Assembly (NCBI RefSeq): GCF_014502795.1
Contig: NZ_JACVHF010000006.1
Location: 62,001 to 126,000 of the forward strand
Source: Heliobacterium chlorum
Lineage (GTDB): Bacteria; Bacillota; Desulfitobacteriia; Heliobacteriales; Heliobacteriaceae
DNA: 64,000 nucleotides
Reading direction: 5' to 3'
The notes under the pieces are model-generated. The model was given only the letters and a program-made list of their open reading frames with translations. It ran no database searches and was not told the origin of the DNA. The stretch's first letter is position 1, and every line of letters starts with the position of its first letter. Below are positions 16,484 to 24,114 of this stretch, piece after piece. Made by a program: the position numbers and the translations under genes.

Positions 16484-18688
16484 TTAGTTGCAGGTTACGG
16501 TTTGAGTAGCGGCATCCCAGTTGAGGGTTACGCCGAGAGCTTGAGCAACCCAGCGGACCGGCAGCATGATGCGACCGGGTTCAACGATTTCGGGAGCTAC
16601 ATCCATGGATACGGGGATACCGTTGATGCTCATTTCAGTGCTACCAACAGTCAGTTTGACGGCACGGTCGCCTTTGAGCAGGACTACGCTGCGGTCAGCG
16701 GCGTTGTAGACGATGTTGTTGTCTTCTACGCCGACAGCTTTAGCTACATAGCGGAGGGGCACATAAGTGCGATCGTTTTTGATGTACGGAGCAGCGTCCA
16801 GAGCTACTTCTACGCCACCGATGGTCATTTTGGCATCGCCAATTTTGAAGACAGCGGTGCGTTGCTGTTCGCCAGGAGCAGGGGTAACGACTTTGGCAAC
16901 TACACCCTTAGCAGCCCAGCTTTGATCGAACTCGCCATTTTCCAGAAGGCTGGGGTTGCCAGCGGACTTGTCGTTCTCAGCTACGGCAGTACCTTTGACC
17001 TTCATTTCGATGTTACCTTCAGCAACAGAGCGGTTCAGGTCGATTTTGGCGCCAGAGATCTTGATCTTGGCAGCTTTGGTGCTGGCAGACTTGACAGGAA
17101 CAGTGACAACGTTACCGTCTTTGCTGATGTTGTCTTCGTCGATGTCGAGGTTACCTTCGACAACTTCAACTTTCGGAGTATCGCTCCATTCTACATCATC
17201 AGGCAGTTCAAAATTGAGTTCGTAGCCGTTTTCATCGTTGATGGTGCCGGCTTTGGTCTCAGTGACATAGATGTCGCCCAGCGCTTGTTCTTTGATACCA
17301 ACGCGGACTTCTTTGGAATCACTGGTTACTGCTACAGGGCAGTAAGCTTTACCAAGGATAGCTTCGCCTTCTGCACCGGCTTTACCGGAGACAGTCGCTT
17401 TGATATCGCCGGAAGCGTTGGCTTTAGCGGAGACTTTGAATTGAATTTCCATTTCGGCTTTGGTGCCGCCAGCAGGAGCGTTGTAGGTGAACTCATAGTA
17501 GCTGTCTTCACCGACGGAAGCAGGCTTAGTGGCGCGGGCATCACCTTTGGAGAAGGAAGCATCGGTGACTTTTACCCAGGAGGGGAAGTCAACGCGAATT
17601 TTGCGTCCGTCAACGAAGGAACCGGCAATGTTTTCTTTAATGCGAATTTTGGCCAGCTCTTCGTCTTGACGTCCAGCCATGACGTCTTTAACGTCTTCAG
17701 TGGCTTTGACTTCAGCACCGAATTCAGCATAAGTAGCGATGATTTGATCGGTGTCATCAATATCGGCGGCTTTGCCGTCGATCGATGCTTCCACATCGCC
17801 GAACTTAGCGTCAGATTCAGGGCTGATGACCGGATGGATTTCGATGATACCACGGTCTTGTCCGGCTGCATAGTTGATGGTACCGTAAACATCCAGTTCG
17901 TTGTCGTCAGCGTCGAGTTTGCTGATGCTCAGGTTGCCGCCCTTGTAACCAGCGATACCGGTGATTTCGGTGGTGTTGGTACCGTCACCGTTTTTGACGC
18001 CGTTGGTGACCCATTTGAAGTTGGAGGGCAGTTTTACCTTAAAGAGCAAGGAGTCTGCACCAATGTCTCCGAGTGAGCCAGCATAACGCTCCTCGATACG
18101 GATGATGCCACCGACTTCTTTGCCGCCGTCGCCAATGGTTTCAACTTTCACAACAGAAGCGGTGGTCTTGTCGCCGGAAGCTACGCGGCCAACAACGTAT
18201 TTACCGCTGGTGGCACCGGATTCCATTCCGTCAACAGAAACTTCAATGTCGCCGCCGTCAAAGCCATCGACTTTGATGTTCGGGGTGAAGTAGATAGCTT
18301 GCTGGTTAGCATATTCGAAAGTACCTACAACTTCATCGGGCAGAGTAACGGTTACGGTGTAGTCACCGCTAACGCTTACGGTAGTCGCATCGCCAGCAAC
18401 TGTTTTGTTGTTGATGAGATCCTTAAATTGGATCATTTTAGCGGGATCAGTGTCAACGAACTTGATGCCGGAGGGAAGAGAGATGGTGAAGGATTTACCT
18501 GTTTTCAGATCATCGGTGAAATCACTGTCTTCTTTCATGAGCAGTGTTCCCAGGTTTACGCCGTCCGCAGTGTCAGAAATGGTGGTTACAACGGAAACGT
18601 TGTTGTTCGTCATTGCGAACGCAGGAGCTGCCATGCTGGCCAGCAGACCTGCAGTGGCCAGAGAGGCAAAAAACTTTTTCGTGTACAC
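16484..18688 (-). CDS. Secreted repeat protein with C-terminal stalk (copper amine oxidase N-like) domain, copy A
   Basis: This is a 734-residue surface protein with a signal peptide at 1-25 (ending APAFA). The mature chain looks like four tandem beta-rich modules of about 130-150 residues. Each starts with an I/L-x-x-x-E-x...L-P-S-x-x-K-W-like motif (about residues 47, 194, 346, 472) and ends with a G-D-I-x-x-x-V-x-G-like motif (about 146, 297, 427, 558). Residues 614-734 form two stalk repeats with YIKNDRTYVPLRYVAKAVG and PGRIMLPVRWVAQALGV, the copper-amine-oxidase N-terminal fold common in Bacillota surface proteins, with no sign of amine oxidase catalysis. The GTG at 18688 has AGGAGG 7 nt upstream. 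It is paralogous to 20139-22355, and a TolC-like gene follows each. A structural or S-layer-like role is inferred. Confidence 0.85.
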   Translation of the reverse strand: MYTKKFFASLATAGLLASMAAPAFAMTNNNVSVVTTISDTADGVNLGTLLMKEDSDFTDDLKTGKSFTISLPSGIKFVDTDPAKMIQFKDLINNKTVAGDATTVSVSGDYTVTVTLPDEVVGTFEYANQQAIYFTPNIKVDGFDGGDIEVSVDGMESGATSGKYVVGRVASGDKTTASVVKVETIGDGGKEVGGIIRIEERYAGSLGDIGADSLLFKVKLPSNFKWVTNGVKNGDGTNTTEITGIAGYKGGNLSISKLDADDNELDVYGTINYAAGQDRGIIEIHPVISPESDAKFGDVEASIDGKAADIDDTDQIIATYAEFGAEVKATEDVKDVMAGRQDEELAKIRIKENIAGSFVDGRKIRVDFPSWVKVTDASFSKGDARATKPASVGEDSYYEFTYNAPAGGTKAEMEIQFKVSAKANASGDIKATVSGKAGAEGEAILGKAYCPVAVTSDSKEVRVGIKEQALGDIYVTETKAGTINDENGYELNFELPDDVEWSDTPKVEVVEGNLDIDEDNISKDGNVVTVPVKSASTKAAKIKISGAKIDLNRSVAEGNIEMKVKGTAVAENDKSAGNPSLLENGEFDQSWAAKGVVAKVVTPAPGEQQRTAVFKIGDAKMTIGGVEVALDAAPYIKNDRTYVPLRYVAKAVGVEDNNIVYNAADRSVVLLKGDRAVKLTVGSTEMSINGIPVSMDVAPEIVEPGRIMLPVRWVAQALGVTLNWDAATQTVTCN

Positions 18689-18845
18689 CTATGTTCCTCC
18701 TCATATTCTTATCTAGGCTCTTAGCCGGAATCTTCATATCGGTTATGGGCGTTTAATTTGCCACAAACCAACTCTATTTTCCAGCCTTGCACCTTTACGT
18801 ATTATTTGACCTCAATCTTTCCGTAAAAGTTCCGTCATTACAAAA

Positions 18846-18888
18846 AACTTTTTTAAAAAAAATTAGCGGAGGATCTTTTTCCCCCGCT
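18846..18888 (-). terminator. Rho-independent terminator after the second TolC-like gene
   Basis: On the minus strand AGCGGGGG, a short loop and CCTCCGCT (18888-18865) are followed by AATTTTTTTT. It begins about 17 nt past the TolC-like stop and separates the two duplicated modules. Confidence 0.82.
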
Positions 18889-18904
18889 GGCGACTCGTAA
18901 GTTG

Positions 18905-20026
18905 TTAAGTGTTATTATTAGCACCCGCATAGGCCCATGGTTTTTGCAATGCATACATCAGATTCTGATGACGAATTGTGATATCTATTAGCGTATCCTC
19001 CGCATTTGCCAACGTCGTTTCTGCTTCGGTTACATCGGCTGCCGTAACTATCCCGATTTGATATCGCAACTTGGCAACTCGTAAAGAGGTTTCGGCGACA
19101 GTCTTTCTTTGTTGGGCGGCATCGTGCTGATGTTCTAGTTGCTTGATTGAGTAATAGAGGGTACGAACCAGCTTTTCCATTTGTTCCTTGGTCCCGGCGG
19201 CTGACCATTTGGCTTTGTCTATGTCGATTTCTTTGGCTTTGGAAGGCTCTGAACGATTCGGATTGGCGAAGTCGTAGGCATCGTAGATCGTTTGTGCGAG
19301 ATCTACTTTCTTCTCAGCCAGCCAGATAGATGGGCTGTCACTCAGGGCTTTCGCGACGATCCCGTCAAGGTCATCATCCGTAGACAACTCATATTTTGGT
19401 GCGTCAGAAAGAACCGGGCGGGCGTCGGGAGACAGATGTTCCAATTGATTGAATTTCTGATAGGCATCGCTCAACGATTGTTCCGCAGCGTTAAGACTCG
19501 CTTCTGCCGCGATTTTCGCGACGAGAGCTTGTTCGAGCCCATTTTTATCGATCAACCCGGCTTCATTTAGCGCCTGTGCTTTCGCGTATTGAATACGTGC
19601 ATTTTTTAGGGTGGATTCGGCCAGTTCCACTTTTTCTTTCGCCTGGTAAAGACCATTATAGGTTTGATAGGTCTGCATGACCAACGTATCTTGCTGAGCG
19701 GATAGATTTTTCTTCGCCATTTCCCAGTTGATATTCGATTGCACCAGACCGAGAAAAAGGCTATAGGAAGAATCGGGAACGCTCCCCATGGGAATTCCAC
19801 CAGCGACCGTTGAAAGCCGTTCACCGGTAAAGTCACGGACTTCTTTACTTCGGTCGATATCTAACTCGGCAGCACGAAGGGTTTCGCAATATGCTAAGGC
19901 TTGGTCAACGGCCTGCTGAAGCGTAAACGCAGGTTGGCTATCCAATTGAGCTTCTGCAAAGGCTGGCAATACGTTTACACCGATCAGTACCGAGAAAATG
20001 GTGATGACGATAGTCTTTTTTAGCAT
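18905..20026 (-). CDS. TolC-family (outer membrane efflux protein-like) secreted protein, copy B
   Basis: This 373-residue exported protein is homologous along its length to copy A. It has a signal peptide (residues 1-25, ending LPAFAEA), FTLQQAVDQALAYCETLRAAEL, a first helical hairpin with YNGLYQAKEKVELAESTLKNARIQY, and a second with LRVAKLRYQIGIVTAADVTEAET. The end is HQNLMYALQKPWAYAG. Between the halves lies a polar stretch (NPNRSEPSKAKEIDIDKAK) where a true TolC would have barrel strands. The ATG at 20026 has GAGGAG 6 nt upstream. It follows the stalk gene at 20139 with a hairpin in the 112-nt gap. Known TolC proteins are trimeric outer-membrane ducts; in an organism whose other genes look monoderm that role is uncertain. 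Confidence 0.85.
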   Translation of the reverse strand: MLKKTIVITIFSVLIGVNVLPAFAEAQLDSQPAFTLQQAVDQALAYCETLRAAELDIDRSKEVRDFTGERLSTVAGGIPMGSVPDSSYSLFLGLVQSNINWEMAKKNLSAQQDTLVMQTYQTYNGLYQAKEKVELAESTLKNARIQYAKAQALNEAGLIDKNGLEQALVAKIAAEASLNAAEQSLSDAYQKFNQLEHLSPDARPVLSDAPKYELSTDDDLDGIVAKALSDSPSIWLAEKKVDLAQTIYDAYDFANPNRSEPSKAKEIDIDKAKWSAAGTKEQMEKLVRTLYYSIKQLEHQHDAAQQRKTVAETSLRVAKLRYQIGIVTAADVTEAETTLANAEDTLIDITIRHQNLMYALQKPWAYAGANNNT

Positions 20027-20073
20027 TTGGTTCTCCTCTGGTCGTCAGTCATTATGTACCCATAACAGGGAGA

Positions 20074-20101
20074 ACAGAAGCCGGGTATTCCCGGCTTCTG
20101 T
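20074..20101 (-). terminator. GC-rich hairpin between stalk gene B and TolC-like gene B
   Basis: A perfect 12-bp inverted repeat (ACAGAAGCCGGG / CCCGGCTTCTGT, 4-nt loop) lies 37 nt past the stalk stop codon. As in copy A it has no long T-run after it on the minus strand (TCTCCC). Position and the AAGCCGGG core are shared with 16423-16459. Confidence 0.6.
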
Positions 20102-20138
20102 CTAATGGTTCTTAGAGGGGCAATATACAAGAGTAAAC

Positions 20139-22355
20139 TTAGTTCAGGGTTACCGTTTGAGTGGCACCATCCCATTTGGCGGAGATGCCCAGAGCCTGAG
20201 CGACCCAACCCACAGGGAGCATGACACGACCGGGTTCAACGATTTCAGGAACTGTATCCATTTGGATGGTAACACCGTTGACAGTCATCATGGGGCTGTT
20301 AATGGTCATTTTGACGACACGGTCCCCTTTGATGATGACAACACTTTGAGAATCGGCATTGAACATGATGTTGCTTTCAGATACACCGACAGCTTGGGCT
20401 ACAAAGCGGACAGGCAGGTAGGTGCGGTCGTTCTTGATATAGGGAGCAACGTCCATAGTGGATTCGACACCGCCCAGGTTCAGCTTGGTGTCACCGATTT
20501 TGAAGATAGCGGTCCGTTGTTGTTCAGCAGGAGCAGGAGTAACGACACGGGCTACTACGGCACTCGAAGCTGTAGATTGGTCAAACTCACCTGCGGCGAG
20601 AGTCGCACCGGATTTATTGTTTTCAGCAACGGCAGAACCTTTGAGGTCTAGTTCGATGTTGCCTTCAGGTACCATACGGTTCAGGTCAACTTTACCGCCG
20701 GAGATCTTAATTTTACTGGGCTTGGTGCTGCTGGATTTGACGGGAATGGTCACTTTATTGCCGCTCTTGCTGATGTTGTCGCTATCGATATCCAGGTTAC
20801 CTTCAACAACTTCCACAGTCGGGGTGCTGCTCCATTGAACGTCATCCGGCAGAGCCAGGACGAGTTCGTTGCTGCCATTTTCGTCGCTGATAGCTCCGTC
20901 TTTAGTTTCCGTGACATAGATGTCAGAAAGGGGTTGATCTTTCACACCGACACGAACTTCTTTAGCATCTGCAGTGATGGTGGCCGGAGTGATCGCTTTG
21001 CCGAGAACGGCTTCACCGGTGGCGCCGGCTTTACCGGAGACGGTGGCTTTAATATCTCCGGAAGCATTGGCTTTGGCAGATACTTCGAATTTAATTTCAA
21101 ATTCAGCTTTGCCGCTGCCGGGTTTATTGTAGGTGAATTCATAGTAGCTGTCGGTACCGCTGGGAGCGCTAGCTGTAGCATTTGCGCCGCCTTTAGTAAA
21201 GGTTGCCTTCGTTACTTTGGCCCAGCTTGGGAAATCAACGCGAATTTTGCGACCGTCTACAAAAGCACCGGCGACATCTTCTTTGATGTTGATTTTGGCC
21301 AGTTCTTGGTCGAAGCTGCCTGCAATCACATCTTTCGCATTATCAACCGCTTTGACTTGACCGCTGTAGTCGGCATACTTGGCAATGACGAGGTCGGCAC
21401 CGTCGATATCGGCAGCTTTACCGTCAACGGAGGCTTCTACATCACCGAATTTTGCGTCCGAATCAGCACTGATTACGGGATGAATCTCAAAGATACCGCG
21501 GTCTTGTCCGGGAGCATAAGCAATGGTACCGTATACACTCAGTTCATTGTCGTCGGCTTCCAGTTTGCTGATGTTCAGGTTGCCGCCTTTGTATCCTGCA
21601 ATTCCGCTTACGGAAGTGGTGTTGGTGCCATCACCGTTCGATTGATTGTTTTCTGTAACCCAGTTGAAGTTAGAGGGGAGTTTGATTTTGAAAAGCAACT
21701 GATCAGCCCCACCAACTTGAGGAACGCTACCAAGGGAACCTGCATAACGTTCTTCTACACGGATGATACCGCCAACTTCTTTACCACTGTCTCCGATGGT
21801 TTCGACCTTCACGACAGAAGCGTTCGTTTTGTCTCCGGTAGCAACTCGACCGAGGACGTATTTGCCGCTGGTTACACCAGATTCCATGCCGTCAACAGTG
21901 GCTTCGATGTCGCCGCCGTCAAAACCGTCTACTTTAATGTTCGGTGTGAAGTAAATGGCTTGTTGGTTCGCGTACTCGAAATTGCCGGCGTCTTCAGCGG
22001 GCAAAGTTACGGTAACTGTGTAATCGCCGCTGACACTGACTGTATTGGCATCGCCAGCAATGGATTTACCAGTGGTGAGGTCTTTGAATTTAACCATATT
22101 GGCAGCAGTTTTATCGTCCAACTTGATACCGGAAGGAAGCGTGATGGTAAAAGATTTGCCTTCTTTCATATCGTCAGCGAAGTCGCTGTCTTCTTTCAGG
22201 AGCAGGGTACCCAGGTTTGTATTTTCAGCGGTATCGGAAATCGTGCTGACGACAGAGACGTTGTTGTTGGTCATAGCAAATGCAGCCGGGGTCAACATGG
22301 AAGTCATAACGACTGCGGTCGAGACGGTTGCAAAGATTTTTTTCAAGTTAGTCAC
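20139..22355 (-). CDS. Secreted repeat protein with C-terminal stalk (copper amine oxidase N-like) domain, copy B
   Basis: This 738-residue paralogue of the protein at 16484-18688 has the same architecture: a signal peptide (ending PAAFA), four tandem beta-rich modules (motifs LLLKEDSDFADDMKEGKSF, IIRVEERYAGSLGS, AKINIKEDVAGAFVDGRK, DIYVTETKDGAISDENGS) and a two-repeat stalk domain (YIKNDRTYLPVRFVAQAVG; PGRVMLPVGWVAQALGI). Identity to copy A is high throughout, so the duplication is fairly recent or under common constraint. The GTG at 22355 follows AGGAGG at 7 nt. It is divergent from another stalk-domain gene at 22654. It is probably exported and abundant on the cell surface (inference). Confidence 0.85.
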   Translation of the reverse strand: MTNLKKIFATVSTAVVMTSMLTPAAFAMTNNNVSVVSTISDTAENTNLGTLLLKEDSDFADDMKEGKSFTITLPSGIKLDDKTAANMVKFKDLTTGKSIAGDANTVSVSGDYTVTVTLPAEDAGNFEYANQQAIYFTPNIKVDGFDGGDIEATVDGMESGVTSGKYVLGRVATGDKTNASVVKVETIGDSGKEVGGIIRVEERYAGSLGSVPQVGGADQLLFKIKLPSNFNWVTENNQSNGDGTNTTSVSGIAGYKGGNLNISKLEADDNELSVYGTIAYAPGQDRGIFEIHPVISADSDAKFGDVEASVDGKAADIDGADLVIAKYADYSGQVKAVDNAKDVIAGSFDQELAKINIKEDVAGAFVDGRKIRVDFPSWAKVTKATFTKGGANATASAPSGTDSYYEFTYNKPGSGKAEFEIKFEVSAKANASGDIKATVSGKAGATGEAVLGKAITPATITADAKEVRVGVKDQPLSDIYVTETKDGAISDENGSNELVLALPDDVQWSSTPTVEVVEGNLDIDSDNISKSGNKVTIPVKSSSTKPSKIKISGGKVDLNRMVPEGNIELDLKGSAVAENNKSGATLAAGEFDQSTASSAVVARVVTPAPAEQQRTAIFKIGDTKLNLGGVESTMDVAPYIKNDRTYLPVRFVAQAVGVSESNIMFNADSQSVVIIKGDRVVKMTINSPMMTVNGVTIQMDTVPEIVEPGRVMLPVGWVAQALGISAKWDGATQTVTLN

Positions 22356-22538
22356 GTAATTTCCTCCTAAGTTTCTCTCATTTAGTGATTGTGAGATTTA
22401 CCTCTTGTTGTTGCGGATAACTACCTTGGGCTGGCAGCATCCCCCCTTTAATGCAAATTGTTATTCTTTAATTGGAATTGGTTTCAGCGACTGTTTGTTT
22501 GTCGTCTGTCATATAAATTCGACTGTCGCCGTTTCTTT

Positions 22539-22580
22539 GTGTCCATCGTATTCAACCATTTTTTTCTTAACCATGGACAC
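22539..22580. promoter_or_regulatory. Inverted repeat in the divergent stalk-gene promoter region
   Basis: GTGTCCAT (22539-22546) and ATGGACAC (22573-22580) form a perfect 8-bp inverted repeat with a 26-nt spacer. They lie about 35 nt upstream of the candidate -10 at 22615. It could be an operator shared by the two divergent surface genes, or a stem-loop; nothing proves either. Confidence 0.35.
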
Positions 22581-22614
22581 GATGATAAGTGTGTACGGGA
22601 GTTTCGATTGCTTA

Positions 22615-22620
22615 TATAAT
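22615..22620 (+). promoter_or_regulatory. Candidate -10 box of the Asp-box/stalk gene
   Basis: A perfect TATAAT lies 33 nt before the ATG at 22654. The -35 region (GTGTAC, 18 nt upstream) is poor, so an activator may be needed or the match may be chance. Confidence 0.45.
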
Positions 22621-22653
22621 GAAAGTAATTCATTTAAGCAAAGGAGGGTTTCT

Positions 22654-24054
22654 ATGTTCTCCCGGTTTTTCACTAGTATATTCGCGCTTTCGCTCCTATT
22701 TCTGTCGGTAGTCAGTCCCGCGGTTGCCAGTTCGACTTGGCAATCTATGAGCGGAAACGGCTATGCAGAAGTATATCCCGCACCAAAAGGCTCTGTACAG
22801 GAACAATATCTGGTTTTATTGGATGGTAAGCTTTATGGCGCGGGCGTCGACAACAAACTTACCTTGCTGTCTGATGACGCGATCCGGCAAGTTTATGCAA
22901 CACCTAGCGGAGATCTCTACGCCTTGAAAGGAATGGACAAGCAGTCCTTGTACATAGGTAAGTGGGATCCCCTTCAATCCTCCTGGACGAAGATATGCTC
23001 TGCACCTCCAAACACGGACCGCTTCGCTGTCACCTCGAGTGGTGCGATTGTATATGGTGTCTTCATCTATGACACTCATATCCGTAAGTTAGCTATGACC
23101 CTGCCGGACCAACCGAATTGGATACAAAAGAACGAAACTGGCGGTTATCGGTTTGCGGCTACCCCCGACGGGATCGTATTCACCCGGGAAGAGGGAGAAG
23201 TAGGGAATAAGCGAAGCGCAGACAATGGAGTCACCTGGCGTAAGATTCTAGGCGTTGACACCTTTGAACAGTTCTTCGTTTCACCGGCCTATAACGATGA
23301 TGCTACTGTCTTCTCCATCAGCAGTCACGGTCAGATAAACCGGTCATCAAGCCGTGGAGAAACATGGGTAGAAATCATGGAGGGCATCGAAGGAAACAGA
23401 GCTCTCAATGTACTGGCATTTTCACCGAATTACGCCCAAGACAAAACTATTTATGCCGCTGATAAAGACGGTCGAGTTTTTTCCTCTGACAACCGGGGCA
23501 ATTCATGGAACCCTCTTTCTGTTCAGCTTCCTAGCGGTACAACCTTGAACAGCATAGTCGTATTGCCAAATAAGAAGCTGATCGCTGGAACCGATCACGG
23601 TATCGCTCAGTTGGTAGACGTAGATATAGCTCCTGCAAAACCAGCGCCAACCTTGAAAACCATGGCAGCTAAATTCAGATTGGGACAAGACACTTACCAA
23701 GTCAATGATGATCGCTGGCTTATGGATGCGCTCCCTTATTACAAAAATGACCGTGTCTATGTACCGGTCCGCTATCTCGCCAAGGCGCTCGGGATTTCCG
23801 ATAAGCAAATCCTCTGGGATCCCGATGCAAAAACGGTCACGCTAACCCGGGGTGAAACAAAGGTCACTCTATTTTTAGATAGAAAAGTCATCATCGTGAA
23901 TGACAAACCCACTCTGATCGATGTATATCCGGAAATCACGAACGAGCGGGTTTACTTGCCTGTTCGATGGGTGGCAGAAGCCTTCGGAGCGAACGTATAC
24001 TGGAACGCCGACGAAAACAGCGCGAGCATCATTTATCAAAAAGTACAGGAATGA
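22654..24054 (+). CDS. Secreted Asp-box (BNR) repeat protein with C-terminal stalk domain
   Basis: This 466-residue exported protein has a signal peptide at 1-24 (FALSLLFLSVVSPAVA|S). A beta-propeller-like region carries Asp-box motifs S-x-D-x-G-x-T-W (SADNGVTW, SSSRGETW, SSDNRGNSW) between about residues 175 and 300, as in sialidases and YCF48/VPS10-type propellers. The last 115 residues or so are a two-repeat copper-amine-oxidase-N-like stalk domain (YYKNDRVYVPVRYLAKALG; NERVYLPVRWVAEAFG). No sialidase active-site pattern was recognised, so ligand binding is more likely than catalysis. The ATG at 22654 follows AAAGGAGGG. It reads divergently from stalk gene B and is directly followed by an ECF sigma gene. 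Confidence 0.8.
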   Translation: MFSRFFTSIFALSLLFLSVVSPAVASSTWQSMSGNGYAEVYPAPKGSVQEQYLVLLDGKLYGAGVDNKLTLLSDDAIRQVYATPSGDLYALKGMDKQSLYIGKWDPLQSSWTKICSAPPNTDRFAVTSSGAIVYGVFIYDTHIRKLAMTLPDQPNWIQKNETGGYRFAATPDGIVFTREEGEVGNKRSADNGVTWRKILGVDTFEQFFVSPAYNDDATVFSISSHGQINRSSSRGETWVEIMEGIEGNRALNVLAFSPNYAQDKTIYAADKDGRVFSSDNRGNSWNPLSVQLPSGTTLNSIVVLPNKKLIAGTDHGIAQLVDVDIAPAKPAPTLKTMAAKFRLGQDTYQVNDDRWLMDALPYYKNDRVYVPVRYLAKALGISDKQILWDPDAKTVTLTRGETKVTLFLDRKVIIVNDKPTLIDVYPEITNERVYLPVRWVAEAFGANVYWNADENSASIIYQKVQE

Positions 24055-24075
24055 GTGGAACTTTCCACTCATTCC
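24048..24075 (+). terminator. Stem-loop overlapping the stop codon of the Asp-box/stalk gene
   Basis: A perfect 13-bp inverted repeat (GGAATGAGTGGAA / TTCCACTCATTCC, 2-nt spacer) includes the TGA at 24052-24054. The following TCTTGTCT is only partly T-rich. It may be a weak terminator that still allows read-through into the sigma gene 40 nt downstream. Confidence 0.55.
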
Positions 24076-24114
24076 TCTTGTCTAAAGTAATAACACCGGA
24101 TCCTGCGGTGATTG

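Noticed and set aside
16484-18688. Stalk proteins as copper amine oxidases
   Set aside because: Only the N-terminal-type stalk fold is present; there is no topaquinone motif or catalytic domain.
18736-18760. Sigma-D-like -10 (ACCGATAT) upstream of stalk gene A
   Set aside because: The -35 would be CAAA at 13 nt, a poor match in sequence and spacing; probably chance.
20835-22370. Long plus-strand open frame (511 codons) opposite stalk gene B, and a similar 599-codon frame at 16277-18076 opposite copy A
   Set aside because: Both are antisense shadows of the stalk genes. They have no ribosome site, a composition poor in normal protein patterns, and the opposite strands carry clear signal peptides and stalk domains.
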